The notes beneath the pieces are model-generated. The model worked only from the letters and a program-made list of their open reading frames with translations. It did not search any database and had not been told where the DNA came from. Shown here one piece after another: positions 1 to 5,995 of a stretch of 17,734 nucleotides of DNA (within the stretch, counting starts at the first letter, position 1; each line of letters starts with the position of its first letter). The stretch is from positions 1 to 17,734 of the forward strand of contig JBDSSS010000024.1 in assembly GCA_039928615.1 (NCBI GenBank), given 5' to 3'. The DNA is from JBDSSS01 sp039928615 (lineage in GTDB: Bacteria; Actinomycetota; Actinomycetes; Actinomycetales; Dermatophilaceae). A program made the translations under genes and the position numbers.

Positions 1-218
1 GGGTCGTAGAAGGCGATGCCACCGCCCCACGTCGGTGACTCCCACGCGAAGTAGACCTGGCCGTCGAGGGTCAGCGGCACGTCACCGAGCGGGTCCCGGG
101 GGTCGCGCGCTCCGGCATACGTCCGGCTGGCACCGGGCGGGCGGCCGCCCGAGAGGTAGTGGACGAAGCGCGAGCGGGACAGGTTCGAGCCGTACGCGGC
201 ATACCAGACGTGCTCCAT
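1..218 (-). CDS. Gamma-glutamylcyclotransferase-fold protein (N-terminal part, truncated by window edge)
   Basis: The minus strand reads open from an ATG at 216-218 to the window edge, giving 72 residues of an incomplete protein. The N-terminus carries W-Y-A-A-Y-G-S-N-L at residues 5-13, and the YGSNL signature is the substrate-binding loop of the gamma-glutamylcyclotransferase/AIG2 fold. Many actinobacterial relatives carry a dubious 'histone deacetylase' label; the sequence gives no support for that activity. The ATG lies 18 nt after the stop of the upstream TM2 gene on the same strand, so the two are probably co-transcribed. No good Shine-Dalgarno is visible; a GGAG lies about 14 nt upstream. 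The catalytic glutamate of true cyclotransferases would lie in the missing part, so activity cannot be judged. Confidence 0.72.
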   Translation of the reverse strand, partial: MEHVWYAAYGSNLSRSRFVHYLSGGRPPGASRTYAGARDPRDPLGDVPLTLDGQVYFAWESPTWGGGIAFYD

Positions 219-236
219 CGAGGGCGGACGCTCCGG

Positions 237-626
237 CTACCAGTTGAGGACGAGGCGCTCGTCCTTGTCGCGGAACGTGCCGACGAGGATGATCACGAGG
301 TCGACGAGCGCCCAGATGCCGAAACCCCCGAAGGTCACGAGCTGCAGCACCCCCGTGCCGACCTTGCCGACGTAGAAGCGGTGGATGCCGAGCACCCCGA
401 CGAAGGCGCAGAGCAGCGACGCGGCGAGGCGGGACTTGTCGCTCACCGGCATCCCGCTGGGGTCGAGCGCCACGGGGGAGAAGGCGGACGGGGGCGCTGG
501 CGCGGGGAGCATCGGACCGGTCTGGTCGGTCCAGCCGTCACCGTCCCAGTAGCGCGACACGGGCTTGCCCTCCGGGTCCGGGTACCAGCCGGCGGGGATC
601 TCGCTCGGAGCGGGCTGCTGGGTCAT
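237..626 (-). CDS. DUF2510 and TM2 domain membrane protein
   Basis: A 129-residue protein of unknown specific function. The ATG at 624-626 was chosen because GGAGGAA stands directly upstream; longer frames run into the divergent idi gene. Residues 11-36 (GWYPDPEG then RYWDGDGWTDQT) are a DUF2510 module, a short Trp/Tyr-rich motif typical of actinobacterial membrane proteins. A Pro/Ala-rich linker (about 38-60) follows, then a TM2 domain (about 63-118): two hydrophobic helices joined by the short turn around G-I-H-R-F-Y-V-G-K at 80-88, with the usual acidic residue in G-I-W-A-L-V-D-L. The protein ends in a short charged tail. TM2 proteins are small inner-membrane proteins with mostly unknown roles. 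Start and domains are clear; function is not. Confidence 0.88.
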   Translation of the reverse strand: MTQQPAPSEIPAGWYPDPEGKPVSRYWDGDGWTDQTGPMLPAPAPPSAFSPVALDPSGMPVSDKSRLAASLLCAFVGVLGIHRFYVGKVGTGVLQLVTFGGFGIWALVDLVIILVGTFRDKDERLVLNW

Positions 627-689
627 GGTTCCTCCGGTGATGGGGACGGGTGACTCACCCAGCATGGCAGGGTGGGGCGGCGAAACGCC

Positions 690-704
690 TAGGCTCGGGG
701 CGTG
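690..704 (+). promoter_or_regulatory. Leaderless promoter of idi (-10 TAGGCT, 6 nt, GTG)
   Basis: TAGGCT at 690-695 fits the actinobacterial -10 pattern TANNNT and ends exactly 6 nt before the GTG start at 702. There is no Shine-Dalgarno upstream of this GTG. With a normal -10 to start-site distance, transcription would begin at or next to the GTG, giving a leaderless mRNA. No convincing -35 is visible, which is usual for this promoter class. The same geometry recurs at three other genes here. Confidence 0.6.
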
Positions 705-1313
705 ACCGGGACCACCGTGGGGGATGTCGTCGAGCTCGTCGTGCTGCTCTCGGACGACGGTCATGCCGTCGGCACCGCGCCCAAGGCCACCGTGCACGAC
801 GCGCACACGCCGCTCCACCTCGCCTTCTCGCTCTACCTCTTCGACGAGGCCGACCGGCTGCTGGTGACCCGCCGGGCCCTGGACAAGGTGACCTTCCCGG
901 GCGTCTGGACCAACACCGCCTGCGGCCACCCCGCCCCGGGGGAGCGGCTCGAGGAGGCGGCCGCCCGGCGGGCGCGCGACGAGCTCGGCCTCGACGTGGG
1001 CAGCGACGAGCTGCGGCTCGTGCTGCCGCAGTTCGCCTACCGCGCCGAGATGGACGGCGTCGTCGAGAACGAGCTCTGCCCCGTCTTCGTCGGCCGGGTC
1101 GGTGGATCCCCGGACACGGCCCCCCACCCGGCCGAGGTGGCCTCGACCGAGTGGGTCCCGTGGGCGGACTTCTCCCGCGACGTCCTCGCGGGCGAGCGCA
1201 CCGTCTCACTGTGGTGCGGCCTGCAGGTCGCGGCGCTCACCACCCTCGGCGGCGGCCCGGCCGACTGGCCCGACGGCGACCCGGCCCTGCTGCCGCCGGC
1301 CTGCCCCCGCTGA
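702..1313 (+). CDS. idi: Isopentenyl-diphosphate delta-isomerase, type I
   Basis: A 203-residue cytoplasmic enzyme of the Nudix-fold type I IDI family, which interconverts isopentenyl diphosphate and dimethylallyl diphosphate for isoprenoid synthesis. The catalytic cysteine is C74 in T-N-T-A-C-G-H-P (70-77), and the acidic catalytic/metal site is E-N-E-L-C-P-V-F (122-129). The Nudix-like helix R-A-R-D-E-L-G-L lies at 90-97, and T-P-L-H-L-A-F-S near residue 36 is also conserved. Length matches bacterial Idi (about 180-205). GTG 702 was chosen because it gives the family N-terminus and sits 6 nt after a -10-like hexamer, implying leaderless translation. It stands alone, not in an isoprenoid operon; the TM2 gene upstream is divergent and a sugar regulator follows. 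Confidence 0.95.
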   Translation: MTGTTVGDVVELVVLLSDDGHAVGTAPKATVHDAHTPLHLAFSLYLFDEADRLLVTRRALDKVTFPGVWTNTACGHPAPGERLEEAAARRARDELGLDVGSDELRLVLPQFAYRAEMDGVVENELCPVFVGRVGGSPDTAPHPAEVASTEWVPWADFSRDVLAGERTVSLWCGLQVAALTTLGGGPADWPDGDPALLPPACPR

Positions 1314-1383
1314 CGCCACCCAGGGCCACGCACCACGGCGTCGGGCCGCGCAGACCCTTGACACGAAATAACGGGTGGCGTCA
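1311..1383. repeat. Separated 11-bp inverted repeat TGACGCCACCC / GGGTGGCGTCA
   Basis: TGACGCCACCC at 1311-1321 is an exact reverse complement of GGGTGGCGTCA at 1373-1383, with 51 bp between. The left arm covers the idi stop codon; the right arm lies between the proposed -35 and -10 of the LacI-regulator promoter. The loop is too long for an efficient terminator, so a pair of protein-binding half-sites or chance are the alternatives. Confidence 0.45.
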
Positions 1384-1387
1384 CAGT
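1358..1387 (+). promoter_or_regulatory. Probable promoter of the first LacI/ABC sugar operon
   Basis: A perfect -35 hexamer TTGACA lies at 1358-1363. The best -10 candidate is CACAGT at 1382-1387 (18-nt spacer, three of six consensus positions), so the -10 is weak. The implied start site near 1394 would place the palindromic operator at 1398-1417 just inside the transcript, a good position for LacI-type repression. Confidence 0.5.
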
Positions 1388-1397
1388 AGGGAGGCGG

Positions 1398-1417
1398 CCA
1401 TTTGATCGATCAAATGG
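1398..1417. promoter_or_regulatory. LacI-family operator, perfect 20-bp palindrome
   Basis: CCATTTGATCGATCAAATGG is a perfect 20-bp palindrome with a central CpG, the typical symmetry of LacI/GalR-family operators, where the hinge-helix leucine wedges into the central step. It is conspicuously AT-rich in a GC-rich genome. It lies 45 bp before the regulator start and just downstream of the proposed promoter, so autorepression of the whole lacI-transporter unit is the simplest reading. No second copy was seen before the binding-protein gene or the hydrolase gene. Confidence 0.85.
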
Positions 1418-1431
1418 AAGTAGTCGGAGTC

Positions 1432-1445
1432 TTTGAACGTTAAAA
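1432..1445. promoter_or_regulatory. Possible second, imperfect operator (TTTGAACGTTAAAA)
   Basis: This 14-mer has a central CpG and six of seven base pairs symmetric (one mismatch). It shares the TTTGA half-site start with the main operator. The two centres (1407/1408 and 1438/1439) are 31 bp apart, about three helical turns, so two repressor dimers would sit on the same DNA face. It lies just upstream of the Shine-Dalgarno. Its divergence from the main site makes it tentative. Confidence 0.4.
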
Positions 1446-1461
1446 CCCCGAGGAGGGACCC

Positions 1462-2493
1462 GTGGCCTCCACTGAGACCTCACCGGTCAGAGTGACGATC
1501 CACGACGTCGCCCACCGGGCCGGGGTCTCTCGCCAGACGGTGAGCAACGCTCTGAAGCACCCGCAGAGGGTCTCCCCCGACACCCTGGAGCGCGTTCTCG
1601 CAGCCGTCCAGCACCTCCGCTACCAACCCTCGTTCTCGGCGCAGTCGCTCCGATCCCAGCGCGCCGGTGCCGTAGGGGTGGAGCTGAACACGCTCGGTCC
1701 GCGATCGCACAACGAGACCATGGCTCCGTTCCTCGGTTCGCTGGGAATGCGGGCCGCTGACCACGGCTGCCACGTCCTTCCTTTCGGGTCCCCTCAGGCA
1801 GCACCGATGCTCCGGGGATACGAGGACATGTGGCGGCGCCGGCTCGTGGACGCCTTCATCCTCGCGGACACCCATCACGGAGACCCTCGACCCGAATGGC
1901 TTGAGGCCAGGGACATCCCCTTCGCTTCCTTCGGGCGAGTGTGGGACGACCCCTCCTTCACCCGGTGGGTCGACGTCGACGGGGCAGCCGGCACCCGGGC
2001 CGCGACGAAACACTGCCTGGCGCAGGGTTACGGCACCGTCGGCTACCTGGGGTGGCCTGAGGGGTCCGTGGTCGGGGACGACCGTCGCGCCGGGTGGGCC
2101 GCGGCGTGTGAGGAAGCGGGGCAGACGCGCGTCGGTCCGATGGCGTCGTGCGTGCAGGACCTTGACCCGGCCATCTCGGCCGCCCAGGAGCTCATCGCCA
2201 GTCTCGGCCCCGGCGATGCCGTGGTGTGCGCCTCCGACGTCCTGGCGCTCGGCGTGCACCAGGCCCTCCTGCTCGCCGGACGCGTCCCGGGCCGGGACCT
2301 GGGGGTGGTCGGGTTCGACGGGTCCGAGACGGCCCGGATGCACCACCTGACCACCGCCGCCCAGCCCCTCTCCGAGATCGCCGACTTGACGCTCACCTTG
2401 GTCCACGAGGCCCTCGCCGGGGCCTCCCGGCCGCCTGCCGGGACCATCCTCGCCCCCACCATCGTCGCCGGGAGGAGCACCACCCGCAGCTGA
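1462..2493 (+). CDS. LacI-family transcriptional regulator of the first sugar operon
   Basis: A 343-residue regulator of normal LacI-family length. Residues 11-31 form the N-terminal helix-turn-helix (T-I-H-D-V-A-H-R-A-G-V-S-R-Q-T-V-S-N-A-L); the recognition helix begins S-R-Q. The hinge is around S-A-Q-S-L-R-S-Q-R-A-G-A-V-G-V (59-73). The rest is a periplasmic-binding-protein-like effector domain; D-A-V-V-C-A-S-D-V-L-A-L-G-V and G-V-V-G-F-D-G-S are family landmarks. GTG 1462 is supported by AGGAGGG at 1451-1457. It is the first gene of the locus, 68 nt before the binding-protein gene, with a perfect palindromic operator upstream, so it probably represses itself and the transporter until the transported sugar or a derivative binds. 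The inducer cannot be deduced. Confidence 0.93.
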   Translation: MASTETSPVRVTIHDVAHRAGVSRQTVSNALKHPQRVSPDTLERVLAAVQHLRYQPSFSAQSLRSQRAGAVGVELNTLGPRSHNETMAPFLGSLGMRAADHGCHVLPFGSPQAAPMLRGYEDMWRRRLVDAFILADTHHGDPRPEWLEARDIPFASFGRVWDDPSFTRWVDVDGAAGTRAATKHCLAQGYGTVGYLGWPEGSVVGDDRRAGWAAACEEAGQTRVGPMASCVQDLDPAISAAQELIASLGPGDAVVCASDVLALGVHQALLLAGRVPGRDLGVVGFDGSETARMHHLTTAAQPLSEIADLTLTLVHEALAGASRPPAGTILAPTIVAGRSTTRS

Positions 2494-2561
2494 GGCACCA
2501 CGCCCGACCACCCCTCGCACCCGCACCGCCCATGACGCACCATCTGACAAAGGAGTCACTC

Positions 2562-3812
2562 ATGACACGCACGACCCGACGATCCTCGCTGGCCACCGTC
2601 CTCGGCGGCGCGCTTCTGCTTACAGCCTGCGGAGGTGGTGGCTTCACGGAGGGGGCCGGGGCCAGCGCTCCGGCGTCCGCGAGCGGACCGGTCGCCCTGA
2701 AGATGCTCATCGCCTCCTCGGGGGACGCCGAGACCAACGCGGTGAAGGCGGCGGCCGATGCCTGGGCGAAGAAGAGCGGCAACACGGTCACGGTCAACGT
2801 GGCGAGCGACATGAACCAACAGCTCGCTCAGGGCTTCGCCAGCGGCAGTCCGGCCGACGTGTTCTACATGGATGCGGGCCGCTTCGCCGACTACGCCAAG
2901 AACGGGAGCCTCTTCCCGTATGCCGACCAGCTCAAGGACAACGGCGACTTCTACGAGTCGCTGCGCAAGACCTTCACGTACGACGGCAAGCAGTACTGCG
3001 CCCCCAAGGACTTCTCCACCCTTGCCCTGGAGATCAACACTGACTCCTGGTCCAAGGCCGGCCTGACGGACGCCGACATCCCCAAGACCTGGGACGAGCT
3101 GGCTGCCGTCGCGAAGAAGCTCACCACCAAGGGTCAGGTCGGCCTCGGTCTCGGGACCGGGATCGACCGGGTCGGCGCCTTCGTCGTCCAGAACGGCGGC
3201 TGGTGGTTGAACGAGGAGGGCACCAAGGCCACCGCTGCCAGTCCCGAGGTCCAGGAGGCGCTCAAGTACGTCCAGGACAACGTCAAAGCCGGCTCGTTCA
3301 AGTTCGCGAACCAACTCGACTCCGGCTGGGGTGGCGAGGCCTTCGGCACTGGCAAATCGGCCATGACCATCGAGGGCAACTGGATCAAGGGCGCCGTCAA
3401 GAACGACTACCCCAAGCTCAAGTACACCACCGTCGAGCTCCCCGAGGGTCCGAAGGGCAAGGGCACTCTGTCCTTCACCCAGTGCTGGGGGATCGCGACG
3501 GATTCCAAGGCCCAGGCGCAGGCCATCGACCTCGTCACGTCGCTCACCACGGTGGAGCAGCAGATGGCCTTCGCGGACGCCTTCGGCGTCATGCCCAGCC
3601 GCCAGGCCGCCGCCGAGGAGTACAAGGCGAAGTTCCCCGAGGACGCCGCCTTCATCGCGGGTGGCGATTACGGCCACGGCCCGATCAACGTTCCCGGCAT
3701 GGAGCAGGTCGTGTCCGACCTGAACTCCAAGCTCGAGAACTTCGGCGGGGCCAACCTCCCACAGGTGCTGAAAGGCTTCGACACCAACGCCAGCGCGGCG
3801 CTGGGCAAGTGA
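2562..3812 (+). CDS. Sugar ABC transporter substrate-binding lipoprotein
   Basis: A 416-residue extracytoplasmic solute-binding protein of family 1 (MalE-like). The lipoprotein signal is clear: a basic N-terminus (M-T-R-T-T-R-R), a hydrophobic stretch, and lipobox L-T-A-C with lipidated C23, followed by a Gly/Ala/Ser-rich linker. The mature part has family features: S-P-A-D-V-F-Y-M-D-A-G, then K-T-W-D-E-L-A-A-V-A-K-K-L, and aromatic residues (N-G-G-W-W-L-N) suited to sugar stacking. ATG 2562 is preceded by AAGGAG at 2550-2555; the in-frame extension upstream would read through the regulator gene and lacks a signal peptide. It captures the sugar outside the membrane for the two permeases that follow; its stop overlaps the first permease start. 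Codon use is slightly less GC-rich than the flanking genes. Confidence 0.93.
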   Translation: MTRTTRRSSLATVLGGALLLTACGGGGFTEGAGASAPASASGPVALKMLIASSGDAETNAVKAAADAWAKKSGNTVTVNVASDMNQQLAQGFASGSPADVFYMDAGRFADYAKNGSLFPYADQLKDNGDFYESLRKTFTYDGKQYCAPKDFSTLALEINTDSWSKAGLTDADIPKTWDELAAVAKKLTTKGQVGLGLGTGIDRVGAFVVQNGGWWLNEEGTKATAASPEVQEALKYVQDNVKAGSFKFANQLDSGWGGEAFGTGKSAMTIEGNWIKGAVKNDYPKLKYTTVELPEGPKGKGTLSFTQCWGIATDSKAQAQAIDLVTSLTTVEQQMAFADAFGVMPSRQAAAEEYKAKFPEDAAFIAGGDYGHGPINVPGMEQVVSDLNSKLENFGGANLPQVLKGFDTNASAALGK

Positions 3813-4945
3813 GCGCCGTTGACACCGACCCCGCGACGGGGACCTCCCCGGCGCGGGGCCGCCGGCGGGGTGGAGGAGGTCAGCGCCAGACGGTGGCCGG
3901 ATGGCTGTTCGTCACCCCGGTGCTCGTCGTGCTCGGACTGTTCCTCCTCATCCCGATCGTCATGGCCTTGTGGGTGTCCTTCACGAACTGGACCGGGCGA
4001 GGGAGCCCGTTCACCGGGGTGGGCCTCGTCGGCGTCGACAACTACACGGCGCTCCTGACCCAGGAGGGACTCTCGCGCCAGGACTTCATGATCTCCCTGC
4101 GCAACACCTTCTACTACGTGATCGGGGTCGTCCCCCTCCAGACCCTGCTGGCCCTGAGCCTGGCCGTCATCGTCAACCAGAAGTTCCTCAAGGGGCGGAG
4201 CTTCTTCCGGACCTCCTTCTACTTCCCCTCGGTGGTCTCCTCCGTCGCGATCTCCCTGGTCTTCCTCTACCTGTTCACCGGGACAGGAGCGGTCAACAAG
4301 TTCCTCGCACTCTTCGGCATTGACGGACCCACGTGGTTCTCCGACCCCCGCGGGCTGATTCATCTCGTCGGCGGAGCCGTCGGTCTGTGGTCCCTCGACA
4401 GCCCCCCGGACGTCCTGGCGAACACCCAAGTGATGAGCCTGTCTCTCTGGGAGTGGGTCAGCGGCCCGTCCGTGGCCATGTCCGCCATCATGCTCCAAGT
4501 CATCTGGACCACCGCGGGAACCTTCATGCTGATGTTCATCGCGACGCTCCAGGACCTACCCAGTGAGGTCGAGGAGGCGGCGATGGTCGACGGCGCCAAC
4601 ACCTGGCAGCGCTTCCGCAACGTCACGGTCCCCCACCTGCGGCCCACCATCCTGCTCGTCATCACCCTCGGCGTCATCGGCACCTGGCAGGTCTTCGACC
4701 AGATGTATGTGATGACCCAGGGTGGCCCCGCGAAGACGACCCTCACCCCTGCCTACCTGTCCTACACCGCTGCCTTCCGGCAACAGCAGTGGGGTCAGGG
4801 CGCCGCGATGGCCTTCCTCCTGTTCATCCTCATCTTCGCTCTCACGTCATTGCAACGGTTCGTCCTGCGCGACAAGGATGCGGCAGCACAGAAGAAGGCC
4901 GAACGGGCCCAGCGCCGCGCCATGAAGAAGGGAGCGACAGCATGA
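3809..4945 (+). CDS. Sugar ABC transporter permease, MalF/UgpA type
   Basis: A 378-residue inner-membrane permease. GTG 3809 overlaps the binding-protein stop (GTGA), indicating translational coupling. A basic cytoplasmic N-tail (R-G-R-R-R-G) precedes the first helix at about 29-56. The EAA loop that contacts the ATPase is visible at about 255-280 (E-E-A-A-M-V-D-G-A, then F-R-N-V-T-V-P-H-L). Residues about 178-222 (from G-L-I-H-L-V-G-G to W-E-W-V-S-G-P-S) look like an extra segment before the conserved permease core and make it longer than the usual roughly 300 residues; I recall a similar insert in some other actinobacterial sugar permeases, so it is probably a subfamily trait. The C-terminal tail is Lys/Arg/Ala-rich. 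The partner is the next gene, which it overlaps by 4 nt. Confidence 0.93.
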   Translation: MSAVDTDPATGTSPARGRRRGGGGQRQTVAGWLFVTPVLVVLGLFLLIPIVMALWVSFTNWTGRGSPFTGVGLVGVDNYTALLTQEGLSRQDFMISLRNTFYYVIGVVPLQTLLALSLAVIVNQKFLKGRSFFRTSFYFPSVVSSVAISLVFLYLFTGTGAVNKFLALFGIDGPTWFSDPRGLIHLVGGAVGLWSLDSPPDVLANTQVMSLSLWEWVSGPSVAMSAIMLQVIWTTAGTFMLMFIATLQDLPSEVEEAAMVDGANTWQRFRNVTVPHLRPTILLVITLGVIGTWQVFDQMYVMTQGGPAKTTLTPAYLSYTAAFRQQQWGQGAAMAFLLFILIFALTSLQRFVLRDKDAAAQKKAERAQRRAMKKGATA

Positions 4946-5877
4946 GCCACCCCTCGGTCGACACCAACGTCAGCGGCAAGGGCCGCGCCCGCGCGGCGCA
5001 GGCACGACAGCGCCTCGCCGCCGCTAGCGACGACGGCAACGTCGTGCATCGCAGCGGACGGGGGAAGAAGATCGCGGTCTACGGGGCGCTCGTGGTCTTC
5101 GCCCTGATCTACATCTACCCCTTCATCGTCCAGCTATCGACGTCCTTCAAGACCGACGCCGACTCGGTGAGCAACCCGTTGAGCCTCATCCCCAGCCCAG
5201 CGACCATCGGAGCGTTCGAGCGGATCACCCAGACGGACTTCCCGCTGTGGTTCACCAACTCGGTCGTGGTCACGGTGCTGGTCACCGCCGGACGGGTCTT
5301 CTTCAACTCCCTCGCGGGCTACGCCCTCGCCCGCTTGAAGTTCGCCGGGCGCGACGCGGTGTTCACGGCGATCCTGGCCGTCCTGGCCGTCCCCGGGATC
5401 GTGCTGCTCATCCCCAAGTTCCTCGTGCTCAACTACCTGGGGATCTACAACACCTACCCCGCCCTGTTCGTGCCCCTCCTCGTCGACGCGGCCGGGGTCT
5501 TCATAATGAAACAGTTCTTCGAGTCCATCTCACCCTCGATGGAGGAGGCAGCCCGCCTGGACGGCGCGGGCACGTTCCGCACCTTCTGGTCGGTCATCCT
5601 GCCGATGGCCCGGCCGGCGCTCATCACGCTGACGATCCTGTCGTTTCAAGGATCATGGAACGAGCTGTCGTACTTCATCATCGCCACCAACGACCCGAAG
5701 CTCTACACCCTCACCCGCGGAGTCGCCGGCCTGACCTCCGGTGGGCTCGGCTCGGGTAACCAGTACCCCATCACGATGGCCGCCGCCCTCCTGATGACCA
5801 TCCCCGTGGCGCTGGTCTTCATCATCTTCCAGCGCTACTTCACCCAAGGCGCCAACGCCGGCGCAGACAAGGGTTGA
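4942..5877 (+). CDS. Sugar ABC transporter permease, MalG/UgpE type
   Basis: A 311-residue inner-membrane permease. ATG 4942 overlaps the previous stop (ATGA), with GGGAG about 8 nt upstream. A hydrophilic N-tail (1-42) is followed by about six transmembrane segments. The EAA loop is at about 200-226 (M-E-E-A-A-R-L-D-G-A-G, then F-R-T-F-W-S-V-I-L-P). Other typical MalG features are N-S-L-A-G-Y-A-L-A-R-L-K-F-A-G at 122-136 and G-S-W-N-E-L near 237. It pairs with the upstream MalF-type permease. No ATPase gene follows, so the complex probably uses a shared MsiK-type ATPase encoded elsewhere, as is common in actinobacteria. A rare ATA codon occurs at 5503-5505 (F-I-M-K). A strong hairpin begins 4 nt after the stop. 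Confidence 0.93.
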   Translation: MSHPSVDTNVSGKGRARAAQARQRLAAASDDGNVVHRSGRGKKIAVYGALVVFALIYIYPFIVQLSTSFKTDADSVSNPLSLIPSPATIGAFERITQTDFPLWFTNSVVVTVLVTAGRVFFNSLAGYALARLKFAGRDAVFTAILAVLAVPGIVLLIPKFLVLNYLGIYNTYPALFVPLLVDAAGVFIMKQFFESISPSMEEAARLDGAGTFRTFWSVILPMARPALITLTILSFQGSWNELSYFIIATNDPKLYTLTRGVAGLTSGGLGSGNQYPITMAAALLMTIPVALVFIIFQRYFTQGANAGADKG

Positions 5878-5881
5878 ACAG

Positions 5882-5920
5882 CCGTCCCGGCCAGCCGAGT
5901 CAACAGACTGGCCGGGACGG
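5882..5920 (+). terminator. Hairpin terminator after the ABC permease genes
   Basis: CCGTCCCGGCCAG (5882-5894) and CTGGCCGGGACGG (5908-5920) are perfect complements: a 13-bp stem with a 13-nt loop, starting 4 nt after the permease stop. There is no U-tract, as is common for actinobacterial terminators. It may end or attenuate transcription before the hydrolase gene, or stabilise the 3' end of the transporter mRNA. Confidence 0.75.
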
Positions 5921-5930
5921 GCCACACCCC

Positions 5931-5954
5931 GGTGCCGGCTGCTCAGCCGGCGCC
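5931..5954. repeat. GC-rich inverted repeat upstream of the hydrolase gene
   Basis: GCCGGCTG (5934-5941) and CAGCCGGC (5944-5951) are perfect complements around a CT centre; the symmetry extends to 11 bp per arm with one T/G mismatch. It lies 42 nt before the hydrolase start. It could be a second hairpin of a terminator or attenuator region, or an operator. It does not resemble the TTTGATC-type operator of the locus. Confidence 0.4.
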
Positions 5955-5995
5955 CCCTCCCCCCGAGCCTGACCCCGTCGTCCGCAGGAGCCCTG

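Noticed and set aside
1..218. Histone deacetylase
   Set aside because: This label is common for homologues, but the visible YGSNL motif indicates the gamma-glutamylcyclotransferase fold and no deacetylase motif is present.
2226..2561. N-terminal extension of the first binding protein
   Set aside because: It would read out of frame through the regulator gene and bury the lipoprotein signal peptide; ATG 2562 has a good Shine-Dalgarno.
2556..3677. A 373-codon minus-strand frame opposite the binding-protein gene
   Set aside because: It is the antisense shadow of a lipoprotein gene with clear lipobox and family motifs; no independent start signal was seen.
3986..4475. Frameshift or insertion damage in the first permease because of its extra segment at residues about 178-222
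   Set aside because: The frame stays open with normal codon bias, the flanking motifs are intact, and I recall similar inserts in some other actinobacterial sugar permeases.
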